In this document: positions 24,050 to 36,026 of the stretch, in pieces
How the letters are laid out: every line of letters begins with the position of its first letter
How positions within the stretch are numbered: position 1 is the stretch's first letter
Source of the DNA: Dillenia suffruticosa
Lineage: Eukaryota > Streptophyta > Magnoliopsida > Dilleniales > Dilleniaceae
Assembly (NCBI GenBank): GCA_033439265.1
Contig: JAVTVX010000017.1
Coordinates: forward strand, 7,152,001-7,216,000
DNA: 64,000 nt
Direction: 5' to 3'
Made by a program: the position numbers and the translations under genes
Notes under the pieces: generated by a model
What the model was told of the DNA's origin: nothing
Seen by the model: only the letters and a program-made list of their open reading frames with translations
Databases searched by the model: none

Positions 24050-26200
24050 ATGTGACATTTGTTTTCGTTTTCTTATCGTTGTCTTTATCGAACGCAGGTT
24101 TGGACCCGTAATCATGCATGTATACCACATCTCCCTCCAAAACTAGAAAATTTATTTGGTGTAAAAAAGGTTTGAAGTTAAATTGTTGTCTTGAAGTGAG
24201 GATCTAGAACCAGTAGGCAGACACGGCTAAAACCCATCTAGAACAAGTCAACATAGTTTAGAAGAATGGCAGATCTAAACACATATATACTGTTGCATAT
24301 AGTGCCATGACATTTGATATTCGAGGTCTTTATAGATGTATACACGGTTGGATACCACCTGTCCCAAAACAGACATTTTGCATCGTTTGGGAATCACCCA
24401 TGTTTAAAAGGCCATTGTCAAAATTAAATCTATCGTCACGGTTAGGTGTACCAGCACCCACTTCCTGCTAATCTCAATTTTTTTTAGTTTCTGTCCAATT
24501 GTTTGTGCTTTTGTTTTTCCTCGAGGGAGATGATGAATCAATGGATAGTTAAAATAGTTGAATGAAATGTCAGATGGATTAATCAGTCTCGAATTTAAAA
24601 TTTGAAAATGAAAAATATTATGTTTTGAGAGTCATTTTCTAAATAATGTTTTCGTAAATATCTAAATTAAATTAATCAGATTATAATTTTGGATATCGAT
24701 GATAAAAATAAAAAAAATTGATACCACGGATTTATGGGCCGACGAGAGATGTAATTTTGGATTTTATGGGCTGTCTTTGTTTGTATAATAAATCGAACCT
24801 TCTAGACTAGCCCATGACCTAATATTAATGTCACAGCCGAGCCCAGAATAATAATGGAAAACATTTTTTTAAGATAATTTTTTCCAAACTGCATCCCCCC
24901 CCCCGGTCCAAAAAAGTTTTTTCTTCAAGATTTTTCGTGCATAAATTTTTCTGAAAAAAGATAACCTCTATTATTACCAATTGCAATGTTCCATTCACGC
25001 TCCAAAAAAAAATGTTGTAAAAGTTTCAAATGTTATTTTTCATAAATGATATAATTCTTTTGGAAAATATTCTTAAGGAGAAAATTTTCAAAAACCCAAA
25101 AAAAATAAAAAAAAATATTCTTAAGGAAAAAAAAAACACGCTCACGATGTTATAGTTATAATTAAATACAAATAATTTATAAATAAATCTTTTCGCAAGA
25201 TATTTTATTATGCAATTGTATATAATATCTGTAAATAATATGTCCCCAAAATGCCAGTCTAATAGTATAAACTTCCCTCCCCTAACTTGATTATCCTATA
25301 TTCAAATTTTTATACAACAAAAAAAAATTATCTATAAATAATATTTTTTTCCTTGTACAAATGTTAGGTATTATTGTGTCGAATGAATTTTGGCCAAATA
25401 TTATCTAAGTTATTGTTCCTATCAATCCAATATAACCAATATTTTGTATTTGTTTTTATCATACTATCGATATTCGAAATCATATTTTAATTAATTAATT
25501 TTGAGTGTTTATGAGATCGTATTTAGAAAATAGTTCTCTTAATATAATTTTTTTTTATTTCTAAATTTTAAATCTAAAATTTAATTAAAAGTTCTAACAT
25601 CTCGTTATTTATCGTGTAATTAGTTGGACACGTTCTTTTTCTTTCTTCTTCGACTCAAAGCTGATTGGGCTCCTCTAAAAAGCAAAAGAGAACATGGCTT
25701 AGATTTTGATAAGCCTCTTCTTTTACTACTCATAAAGTGTCCATGAAATCCAGACGGAAAACAAGAAACCCCCGTAAAGGAATAACAAAATTTTCTTTAG
25801 TTTAATTATTAGATTTATTTTTTTTTCATCTTTTTGGTCAAAGAATTATATAATTTAATTGTTTAATGGTTATAATTTGTTATAAAAATCAAATGAAGAC
25901 ATTTTATTGTAAAAGAGTGAAGAGAAATTTCGACCTAATATTATTATAAATATCTTAATCTATTTTATAATGCTAATTGAAATTATATTTGATTCGACAA
26001 GACCATTAATCAAATAATATCATACGAATCGTAACATCATAGTAAATTAATACCTTAAAGAAAGCAAATATATTTAAATCATTATTTTTAACTCAAGAAT
26101 TTAATTTTCAAGAAAAGAAATTGGAAACCCAATTAAAATTAAAATCATTTAGGAACATTATTACATCTCTCCATTAAATGGTAGTTACCAATAATGTAAT
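24050..26200. other. AT-rich intergenic spacer with SINE-tail relics
   Basis: No supported gene. A C10 run lies at 24895-24904. Segments at 24640-24725 (+) and about 25430-25500 (-) resemble the tail of the SINE family (TTTTGGATATCGAT, then an A-rich run). Confidence 0.5.
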
Positions 26201-26303
26201 ATTATCCAATACCATTTTATTTATACACGCACTCCGGACCAACTCACCAAAACTGCACCTCAACTAACAAAACCACAACCACTCCCACCACAAACCGCCC
26301 ACC
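26200..26303 (+). promoter_or_regulatory. Core promoter candidate of the SMS-like gene
   Basis: CCAAT motif near 26206 and a weak TATA-like TTTATTTATAC near 26216-26226, about 80 bp before the start codon. Confidence 0.35.
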
Positions 26304-29086
26304 ATGAGGTGGTGGCAACCGCCTTCTCCGCCCTTCATGGCGAAGACCGGGGGTCTCGGCGTTGCCGCCATATCCTACGTGGCCATCGACTACCTGCGAC
26401 ACGTGTCTCCGGCGTGGCACTCCTGTCTTCAGCCAGCTCTCTGGATCGGACTCTCTCTCGTTGCCGTCGCTCGCGTTCCCTTCTACAAGCACTGGTCTTT
26501 AGAGTTTCGCTCCGTTGTCCGTTTCATCGGTTCGATTGTGTTCTTGCTCTCTGCTCTGCTTTTTGAAGCCATCTGCGTTCGGTCGGTCTCGGCCGTTCTC
26601 GGCCTCGATTGGCATAGGTTTTGTTTTCTTTTCTTCGCTTAGCATCTCTTCTCGTGTTTGATTTTTCTGTTTTTCTGGGTTTCAGGTGAGATTTCTTAGA
26701 TTTGTTTTTTGTGGATCTGATTAAAAAAAAAAAAGACGTGATTTGGTGGTTTGGATTCTATTTTTAAGAGTTTGGATATATTTGGAAAGTGTTTGGGAAG
26801 TTAAAAAAAAATGGTGGAATTAGGGTTTTGGAACTTCTGATCATGGAATATAATTGAGGTTTTCTTAATTTGGATCTTATAGATAATTTGGCGTTAGATT
26901 CGCTGAATGTTTGTGAGACAGTGTTGACATTTATGGATGTGATGGATCTATCGAATTAAATCCCTGGCTGTTGAGGATGTTTCTGTATCTAGTGTTTCCA
27001 TTTGTGGGCAACAAGGGACAGTCTTGTCTTTGCCTTTTTAAGTGCAACTGGGAGATTAAAAGCCATTACTGCTTAGGACTTTTGAGCTATATGGGCTATC
27101 GTTGCTCATGTGCCAGCTAGATGTAATATGGATAATACTCTCAGCTTGAGAGACCAGTAGTGGAAATGACAAGTTCAGGATAGTTGCTAATCGGTGGGGA
27201 GGATCCTTCTAGATTGTTTTGATGATTCTGTTATTCCACTAGATATTGGTAGGTTGCCAATGGTCTTTGAAATCTGGTGATGGTGAATATACCTAATCCA
27301 TTAAGACAAAATGTACATAATTGATCAGAAATGTGATGGTGTTGGCAATATTGTCATGGCTATGATTTCATAACTAAAGGAAATAAGCCGAGTCATGGCC
27401 AGTTAAAGGGTCTGGCTGTGTTCCAAATACAACCCCGTGAAGGTATCATGGAACAGGGTGAATAAGCCGAGTCAGTTAAGATGAGGAAGGGTACTCAGAG
27501 ATTTGTCTAAATTGTTGTGCTCAGTAATTTTAGGTGAAAGTGCCTCACTCGTTAATGTGCAGACGAGGTGCACTTTTAATTTGTTGTTATGGGCATGTAT
27601 TTAGTGTGTGAATGCAATGGATCCATACTATTTCATGAATTTGTGATTATCCTCAGCTGCTTGAATATGTGTCCTTTTCTTTTCATTTTTGTTCTCTGCC
27701 ATCAAGAGTTTTCTTAGGGATTATCTTAAGCTAATATTTAGCACTTTATCAGCAACAAGAAACTTGGTGTGGAGTTAACTGATTGGCCTTGCAGTTAACT
27801 GATTGGCCTATTAATTGATTTACAGTAATACGCCTCCTCTCCCTGACACTGGACAATGGTTGCTTTTGGCATTAAATGAGAAACTTCCTTCCTCAGTGGT
27901 CGAGATACTGAGAGCCCATATAATTGGATTACATCACTTTTTGATGCTATTTGTAATGCTGGCTTTCTCTGTATTATTTGACTCTGTGAGGGCTCCTGGT
28001 CTTGGACTAGGTGCTAGATACATGTTCACCATGGCAATTGGGCGAATCCTCAGGGCCTTTTCTTTTGCATCCACCATTCTGCCATCTGCGCGGCCTTGGT
28101 GTGCTGCTGCTAGGTTTAGAGTGCCCTCTCATCCTCACCGTTGGGCTCAGAAATATTATGTTCCTTATGCTTCAGATGCTAATGCTATACGCCAGATACT
28201 ATATCAAGATATAGCATATGGTATTTGCTACTCTATTTCTGCCCTTATTTGGAATTCCACAGCATTGAATGTCTTTCTTTTTTCATGCATAACTAGCTTG
28301 ATCCTTGTTTTATTGCTGTACCTACAATACCCTCTTGGTTTTCTCTTTCTCGGGCCAATGATGTTTAATATCCCTGATCTCTAACTTTTCCAGCTGATGT
28401 TGAACACTACATTGGTGACTATCGTCCTGATTGGGGTTCAATGAGTTTCTTAATTGATTTCCTTCGGCCTACACCTTCAGAAGGGTCCTCATGGTTCAAT
28501 CTTCTAAAGAAAGCAGGAGGTGGCTGCAATGACCTGTTGTACAGTGGCCACTTGCTAGTGGCTGTACTTACAGCTATGGCTTGGACGGTATATGTTTTAA
28601 TGCAATTTAAATCTGCATCAAACCATTGTTTAGAGTGCATTTGCCATTGGCAACAACTATTACTTAGTTTGAGGTTTCAATATGCTGCAGGAAGCTTATG
28701 GAGGGCTAAGCTCAGCTCTTATATGGCTGCTCGTATTTCATAGTGCTCAGAGAGAAATTAGAGAACGCCACCATTACACGGTCGACTGCATTGTTGCCAT
28801 CTACGTGGGCATTCTCCTATGGAAAATGACTGGTTTCATCTGGCCACCGAGGGATGCTTCCAAGGAGAGAAGACTAGCAAAACTTGAAAAAATCCAAAGC
28901 AAGCTAGTCCAAGCTGCCAAGGACTCAAACATGGAAGAAGTGCGGGAGCTTCTTAAAGAGGTTGAATTGAGTTGTCAAGAGAACAAGGGAGGTCTGAGCA
29001 TGGGAATGTGGTTGTTTTCGGGCATAACCATCTTCTCTGCACTAACCCTTGTTCTTCTGGCCTTTACATGGACAAGCGATGGGTAA
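26304..29086 (+). CDS. Sphingomyelin-synthase-like / PAP2-like multi-pass membrane protein
   Basis: Belongs to the sphingomyelin synthase-like branch of lipid-phosphate transferases (PAP2-like C domain). The substrate is not proven; related plant enzymes move phosphoinositol or other head groups onto ceramide. Exons: 26304-26617, 27826-28220, 28394-28587, 28691-29086; phases agree and give 432 residues. The N-terminal half is hydrophobic with several membrane segments (for example about 17-35, 65-90, 150-170). Family catalytic motifs are present: CNDLLYSGHLL (His289) and HHYTVD (His329, Asp333), the expected His-His-Asp triad. After a membrane segment, a charged helix follows (KERRLAKLEKIQSKLVQAAK), then a final membrane segment (about 403-427). 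The first donor is weak (AG|GTTTTG) but is the only one keeping the frame. Family assignment strong; enzyme activity inferred. Confidence 0.88.
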
Positions 29087-29970
29087 TCCTCGCCATTACA
29101 CGACCTAGTTTTACACGGTGAGTTGTAGTTTGGACGAAATCAAACTTTTGCATTGAGGGTTGTTGAGTTTGGGTCCTAGATCGCAAGTTTTTTTTCATTA
29201 TATTTCGTCTCAATGTTTTGTTAACAGTATTGAGAGACCCATGTGCAAGTCTGCCCCTTCCCCTGTTGTTGTAATGTAGGTCTTTCAGTATTGAGAGTCC
29301 TTTTATGGTCTCTTAGAAAAATGAACATGGTGCAAAATATGGTGGTGTCGTGCCGTTCATTGCGATGGAGCAACCTTTTTTTCCGTTAAAACTAACGTAG
29401 GATTTCTTATCTTATGCTTGAAGTGATATAAGACAGATTAATGGACTCCGGTGATTGTGGGGTATCATGTCCCATCCCATCACATCTGAAAATCTTGTTT
29501 GAGAAAATTAAGGGTAGACTTGACTAAATTAGCTGAAATTTTTAACATAAAAAATTATTAATATAATAATAATTTTAATTATTTATAAAAATTTACATTA
29601 ATTAAAAAGCATTGCAACTAAAATGAATTAAAGAAAGTTGAGAACATTATGATGGAATAATTTTTCACAAGTGGTTAGTGATTCGTATATTAATGTGTGA
29701 TTAGCACGCAATTAAAACCAAATCAACCAATGTTAATAGCACCTCCGGACCTCGCGAGTCGTACGCTCAACACTCTTATGCCATTTTTGAGGACAAACAT
29801 AAATCAGAGTCTCCAACTTACCTAAAAAGTAATCAAAGGTCAACGGTCAAGAACCCACTCCATAGTCGGTCCACCATAAAATTTTATAAACCTCCCCACA
29901 CCAGATTATAAAAAAAATTATCCAATTTCCTAGGTATAGTAAAGCCGGCCTGCTCCAGTAAGCGTGTCTG
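29087..29970. other. 3' flank of the SMS-like gene and spacer
   Basis: Probable 3' untranslated region to about 29350, then an AT-rich spacer and the thioredoxin promoter region. No gene is supported. Minus-strand frames at 29847-30072 are antisense to the CT-rich leader. Confidence 0.5.
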
Positions 29971-30046
29971 TTTGGTACACATAAGCGCTCGCGCTCGCGC
30001 TCTCCCTCTCTCTCTCTCTCTCTTGATTCTTTCCAAGAAATCTTCA

Positions 30047-32797
30047 ATGGCGATCTCTGTAACCGCTGCCAAGATTCCTACCCTGAACTCGGAACGCTCA
30101 ACAACCGCTTTAGCTGCCTCGTCTTCTTCGTCTTCGTCGTTTCTGCAATTTCCTCAACGTTTCCAGATCGGAAAGAGCAAGCGGTTCTCGTCTCAGCGTC
30201 CTCGCATATTGCCTCTGGTGAGATCATTTCTCCTTTCCCTTTCCTCTTTTCTGTTTCTTTTCAATTTCGCTGATTTGTTCTGGTGTGGGCTTTGTGATTT
30301 CTTGACCTGATCGTGATAATTGAAAGTTCAGATATTTCTTGTTAGTAATCTTTTCTGTGCAAATTGAATGAGGAATTTGATTTACAATTACAGCCTCTTC
30401 ACAATTGACTGCTCGAATAATAATCTGTATCTTAGAGGTTTATAATTCTCCTCTAGGATTTTCAAGCTTAATTAATGGCTTATTAGTGGTTGATCTTTGT
30501 GTCATTTATAGCTCATATCATATGCCCAAGTCTTGGAACAATTGAATAGATGAATTTAAATGGGTTATCTCGACAAATTTGTTAGGTTCAAGTGGGAAAT
30601 TTGTGGGATGCTCATTTCTGTGATTAGGATTAGTGACATACTTTGTTTCTTATTCAAGTTTAATCGAGCGTTTCTTGGACAGTAAACCTGTGATTTTATT
30701 AGCTAGAAAAGGGCTCCTCGTATTTCCTATCTTTGTTTAAGCAACCCTCTATGTGCGGTGCTTTTGATATCATTTTATCCTATAAAGTAGATGTCCTGAG
30801 GTTGAGTACGCGGGTTCTTTCTGTATACTTGGCTGAGAAGGCCGTGACAATTTTGACAGCTTTATTAATCACTAGCTCTTTAAATGCTGATTAAACGCAG
30901 CCTTTTTACTGGAAACAGTGATGGATATGATGTGGACTGGTTTTCTGTGATTACTATGGTCAATTGGACAATTACATGAGGATTCCTCCTTATCCTTGTT
31001 TTTCTTCCATGTCTTGTCTCTGCTGAAAGATTTTGGACAAGATAGCTCTGCCTTTTATCTTGCTATACACAAGACAACATGGTCCGAACTTTGTGCAAAA
31101 ATTATGCCATTCAATTCTTGAATTCAAGAATTTTCTCCACTTAGCCATATCTCCATTAACTTGAACACTATCATGTATGCATGGACCAAATTGAATAAAC
31201 AGTTTGCTGTAAGTAGTGGTTTGGTGTCTTTGTTCTCTTTCTCCTCATTGCAAGTCTCCCCCCAAATTGAGATCCAGTTGCCCATTGAACAATATCTTCC
31301 TAGTTGTTTGAAAATGAACAATGATCAATTTGCCAAAAAATCATGTGGGGTTTACTGGCAGTATCTCACTTGATATATTGAAAGATCACTTTATCACTAT
31401 GTCCATGGAACTTATGAAATTTTTATCAAGGCTATCTCTGTACTTATATATGCTAAATAGTAATGGTAGAGTTTATAAAGCTTCTCCAAATACACAACCA
31501 TGTGTTAATTGATCTGCTCACAAATATGGAACAGGGTTTAGTAAACTTAAGACGGTCATGTACTACAACTTAGACTTATCTCTTGAGAGTGGTTTGGAAG
31601 TATGTTCATTCCAACCATTGAGGATATAAAAACATATTTTCTATTTGCATGTTAAGCTTTGAATTGTCTTTGTTCAGTGTTCTTGCTTGTCGTGCAGCTG
31701 CTGAAGCAAAATTTGAACTGCTTTGAAAAAATAATGGTAGTTTATTTCTTATGTTTGGCTTTGTATTTCTCCAGGTCCAAGCAAAGAAGCAAACATATTC
31801 TTCCTTTGATGAGTTGCTGGCAAAATCTGACAAACCAGTTTTAGTTGACTTCTATGCAACTTGGTAAGTTTTCCTTGTCATTCATATAAGCTTGCTTTCT
31901 CCTATGTGCTTAATTAAAGACTTCATTTTTTCTTTTGACTTTCTCTAACTTGGTGTGAAAGTTATGTTGTAAGACTTCTTCCAAAAAAATATATGAGATC
32001 AAACCAAACTTGCTGTATTCCAGATGTTTCTCTTGAGCTATTTCCTAGTTAGGCAATCATGGTTTCAGAAATCTGCAGCTAGAAAGCTTCAATATGCAAC
32101 TTTAACCTGAACCGTCCTTTGTAGGTGTGGTCCCTGCCAGTTTATGGTTCCCATACTAAATGAGGTGAGTGCTACACTGAAAGACAAGATCCAGGTCGTG
32201 AAAATTGACACAGAGAAGTACCCCAGCATAGCTGATGAATACAGAATAGAAGCATTGCCCACTTTCATCATTTTCAAAGATGGGAAGCCCTTTGACCGAT
32301 TTGTAAGTTTCTTTCTTTCTTTCTTGTCTTTTGATGCTGCTTGGTTCCAATATGGGATTACCGAACTTTTAGGCTCTCCTTTTAACAAAAATTTAAGGAA
32401 AATTCTAGATGATATTATATAAAATAATAACCTCTGATGAGGAGTGTGAAACAAAATATGCCCTTCCTGCGCTGATGAGGTGGTGGGGCTGAGGATGGTA
32501 ATGTGTTTCTGGATGTTAACCAAGGGTTGAGGAGGGTATGTGTTTGGGGATGATAGTCTGCATATGTAGCAAGACTTAGATGAGACTATGGTATCATCAC
32601 TTGTCCTAGGAGGCATTGGCCAGGCTGGATCATCCCAAGTTGTTCCACAACATTCCTATCAAAGCAACTAATTGGTTAAATTTTTCTGTATCAAATTTAA
32701 TAACAAATTTTGTTTGTACTCCATTTGTCAGGAAGGTGCTTTGACTGCGAATCAGCTCATCCAGCGCATTGAGGAAAGTCTGAAGGTCAAGCAGTAG
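30047..32797 (+). CDS. TRXY: Chloroplast thioredoxin, y type
   Basis: Plastid disulfide reductase; y-type thioredoxins pass electrons from ferredoxin-thioredoxin reductase to antioxidant partners such as peroxiredoxin Q. Exons: 30047-30217, 31775-31863, 32125-32302, 32732-32797; phases agree and give 167 residues. Exon 1 is a Ser/Thr-rich, acid-poor transit peptide (MAISVTAAKIPTLNSERS...). The mature part starts near VQAKKQTYSSFDELL. The active site WCGPC occupies 87-91 and is split by the second intron within the Trp codon. KIDTEKYPSIADEYRIEALP and FIIFKDGKPFDRF follow, with the cis-Pro motif ALPT. The protein ends SLKVKQ. The 5' leader contains a CT run (30002-30023). All features match the y subclass and nothing is missing. 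Confidence 0.95.
30218..31774 (+). other. Intron 1 of the thioredoxin y gene
   Basis: 1.56-kb intron separating the transit-peptide exon from the mature domain. Short open frames inside have no family resemblance. Confidence 0.75.
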
Positions 32798-33230
32798 GTG
32801 TTGTGGTGAGCGAATTGTTCCATTCCCTTTCATTTAGTCTCTCGGAGTTCCATCAGAGCGCAGCATTCTGCTAGGAAGATGGGAATAGTATTGGGCTTTT
32901 CTGCTTCCCGTTTTAAGCTCGTTTTCTTCAATTTCTTGCATCTGCAATGTCTCAGGTTAGACTTGATGGTCGATTGCATGCGCTGAAGCTGTCAAAGATT
33001 GAAGATGGGGGGATTAAAATGCAATGCAAACGACTTCCTCTCAGAATGACAATATGGGTGGCGTCGAAAGAAGATGAAGGGATTTGTTTTTCAGTTGATA
33101 GTGTTGATGAAAAATTTTGATTCATGATCGTGTAACCTTGTCAGACAGGTTTAAAAATGAAAGAAAGAAAGAACGAAAGAACGATGCTTTGCTTGAAAAA
33201 AAATTGATTATTTGCAACTTGTTTAGCATA
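32798..33230 (+). other. 3' flank of the thioredoxin y gene
   Basis: Probable 3' untranslated region, ending near a GAAA/GAAC-type repeat at 33159-33183 and A-run at 33198. Confidence 0.5.
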
Positions 33231-33295
33231 ATTCTACATTATCGACTTTGATATAATTGTTTCAAACTATTTAGAGCACTCAAACTGAGACCGAG

Positions 33296-34630
33296 ATGGA
33301 GATGGACATGAAAGCAGGGGAAGAGGTAGGTATTGGAGAAGACATAACAACCCCACTCCCTCCTCTCGCTTTCTCTCTCCTCGATTCCACTCTCTCATTG
33401 ATCTTCTTGCTTCTCTCCTCTCCCTTCAGATCCTATTACAATTAGGCTTCATTTCCCCCTCCCTCCTCCCTCTATATGACCTATTGTTCTCATCAAGGCT
33501 CTATCTCCGACTCTCCTCTCCACTTTTCCAGCGCCGAGCACGACCTCTCTCTCCTCCCCCTCCACGGCGACTCCTACAACCTACGCCTTGCTCTCCGCCT
33601 CCTTTTCCTCCTTCAATCCTTCAACCTCCTTCCTAACGGCGTGGTTCCAGACAGAATTTCCGGCTTATTGATCAGTCGCCCCAAATTGATGACCGGCTAT
33701 AACTTCGATGACGAAAACGAGGATGAGATGATAGAGAGGATGAGACGTGGCGCCTGGGCCATGGCCATCGCCAGAAGAAGTAGCGACGGTGCTGTGTATC
33801 GTGCTAACTAAAGCCGTTGAAGTGTCGGATAACGGAGGAAAAACCCTAAGAGTTGCTATCTATGGAACCACGTTTTCTTGGATCAACCACAGCTCCGGTT
33901 TTTGTTACGGGAGAATGTGCAGTCGTGTTCCTTCAACACGAGATTGCGCATAGTCCCAGGTTGTGGGAAGCTTCTCATCTTCACGCTCAAGTGAGTAAGT
34001 CATTTGATTTCATTTTTGCAAGTTTGTTGGTGGATTGTGTCTAATTGAGAGAGTTTTGAGAACCGGTAGGAAATTCTTCTTTGTATTATGGGCCCGAAAT
34101 TTGTTGCGAGGAGCATCAAGATGATAAAGAAGGGCGAGTCCGGCCAAACTCCCTTTGATTCTTTGATTAAATGATCACGGCATTCTATTCTTTAATAAGA
34201 GATCTCGAGGATTTGGAAGAGGATTTGGAAGAATAACTCTTTACCTAGATATTGGTGGTGAAAAAAAAAAAAAAAAAAAAGATGTGTCCGTATCATTCTT
34301 TTTTTTTTTACTATCGGTATCTGATTAATCCGGTTTAAGCACTGTGAAACCTATTTTAAGAGTTAGCACTCTTAACCAACGTCTGATAACTCAATTGGTT
34401 CGGAGACTGATACCCCTTAACCATGATCGGGAGTTCGATCCCCCATGAGAACAGAAAAATCAGCGCTGAGAGATCTGTCCCCTTAATTAGACCCTGCAAA
34501 AACGGTCGGCCCAGATTGTCCTTTTCTGTAATTCCTAGAGTTCGAACTCAAACCCCGAGTTAAAGGAGTTACGTGTCCAACTAGTCCATATCTTTCATGT
34601 CGCCTACATCGACTTGCTGCAGCCTAAGGT
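33296..34630 (+). pseudogene. SDG41: SDG41-like SET-domain protein, broken and interrupted
   Basis: Family members are SET-domain (putative lysine methyltransferase) proteins with an N-terminal cysteine patch. Pieces of one protein appear in order in three frames. MEMDMKAGEEVGIGEDITTP and PLPPLAFSLLDSTLS start at 33296. A frame change gives SH-stop-SSCFSPLPSDP, where a stop replaces a family Cys. From about 33476 another frame gives YCSHQGSISDSPLHFSSAEH to MIERMRRGAWAMAIARR. A further shift near 33780 gives VLCIVLTKAVEVSDNGGKTL and FSWINHS, the SET hallmark. GPKFVARSIKMIKKGE follows at about 34090-34136 and VAYIDLLQPK at about 34598-34628. Between the last two lies about 460 bp of repeat-like sequence. 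At least three frame changes and stops mark it as non-functional. Confidence 0.82.
34140..34597. mobile_element. Composite SINE-like insertion inside the SDG41-like pseudogene
   Basis: The insert separates the pseudogene motifs GPKFVARSIKMIKKGE and VAYIDLLQPK. It contains an A19 run (34262-34280), a minus-oriented SINE-type tail (T-run 34301-34310, then ACTATCGGTATCTGATTAAT), and a plus-oriented tRNA-like head. In the head, the A-box-like TAACTCAATTGG lies near 34388-34399 and the B-box-like GAGTTCGATCC near 34431-34441. It looks like two nested or adjacent SINE relics. No clean target duplication was found. Confidence 0.5.
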
Positions 34631-34913
34631 CACCATCACTAACTTCATGCTCTGCCATAATTTTTCGTTATGGATATATCACATTTGATATTCATATGCA
34701 GTATTTGGTATGTAAAAACTTGTTTGACGAATGCAGAGTCGCTTGTGTCATATGCATTATCATGGTCGTTTTACTTTGAATCGTTGTATTTGATATGGAT
34801 TTTGTCTGGGCTGAAGCTGACAAAACTTAACCCAGTTGAATCATTGTATTATCAAGGTCGTTTTACTTTATTTAGCATCAACAAGGAAGCATTTATTACC
34901 ATTTCTTTGTAGT

Positions 34914-36010
34914 CTTCTATTCATCTTTCTTTTTTTTTTTTTTTTAATAAAAAAATACAATCAAACGAGATTGAATCAAGTAAGAGATGACGAAAGTGAA
35001 GAAACTTAAATTGTCCCTAAGAGATGTTATTCATCGACTAAAGTATAATAATTTTTACAAAAAATATATAATTTTACAAATAAAAGAAATAAAATTTTTA
35101 TTATATTAACAATTTTTGGAATTAAAAATAGCAATTATTTAACCCCCCAACTTTCCAAACAGCATGATAGGCTTCCGTATGGTCATGGAAGGGTCAGCGG
35201 CCATTGCTTGTTCATCATTTTCCGACTGTTGTGCCCCAGTCCTCCATTGAGAACTGATTTTGGCAAGTTGAATGCCAAGACAAACAGAGTTTTAAGGAAC
35301 TTGTCTCTTACCGGGTATCTTGGTTAATTGATCTAGACAAATCCATTGTCGTCTGACTTTGCAGTTAACCAAGTCCACGGCTAGATATGTATTGCAGTTA
35401 ATCGAGTCCAAGGCTAGATATGTATTTCTTAGTTGTGATTAAGGTGTTGGAAAATCCTTGAACCAGAGCTAAGCAGCCTCGCATTTTGTGTTCAGCAATT
35501 AGAGTGGCGGAGAGCAGACCCTAGCCAGAGCTTTGGTTGGCTTCTCCGGGGCTTGAGGGTGACTTCAGGGCTCGACAGTGTCAGACTAAACTCAGAGGAT
35601 GAGTTTACTAGAGCCTCATCCAGTACCTTCCACGTATCCTGTTCTCAATTTCTATTCAAACAACATTTCCTAAGTCACATATTTCAGAGTTCAACTGCTG
35701 TTCTCATCTGACAGAAGAATCAACTCTAAGCATCTTCTTTAAGATTTTAAACAATTAATTGAACATGGTAAACGTATACTCTTATAGAAAGAGACGTATC
35801 AAAACCACTTATGAAACACCTAGATGGGCTGACAATGCAACACGACAGTAATTGACAAGAAGTTGACATGAGTTTGCATTGGCCAATTGCAGACCAGTTA
35901 AACTCCCACCTGGGAGATCCAAAAGATTTTTCTTTAACAAAGACATGCACGAGTTGACATGGGAAAAGATGCAATTTTGCAGAACAATTTTATTGCTAAG
36001 GTCCAACAAG
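34914..36010. other. Spacer with short tandem duplication
   Basis: No supported gene. A T-run lies at 34931-34945, and AT-rich DNA follows to about 35150. A 33-bp unit is duplicated in tandem at 35361-35393 and 35394-35426 with three differences. The segment from about 35750 to 36026 is probably the 3' untranslated region of the NDUFS5 gene on the minus strand. Confidence 0.5.
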
Positions 36011-36026
36011 ATGGACTAGGACTCCA

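Noticed and set aside
28221-28384. Continuation of the SMS-like exon 2 frame past the GTATTTGC donor
   Set aside because: The extension ends in a stop and skips the conserved exons; splicing at 28220/28394 keeps phase and joins family sequence.
29847-30072. Arg/Glu-rich minus-strand open frames
   Set aside because: Antisense of the CT-rich thioredoxin leader and transit-peptide start; low-complexity artefacts.
34373-34450. Possible intact tRNA gene (A-box and B-box-like motifs)
   Set aside because: No cloverleaf could be closed and it is embedded in SINE-like sequence; treated as a tRNA-derived relic.
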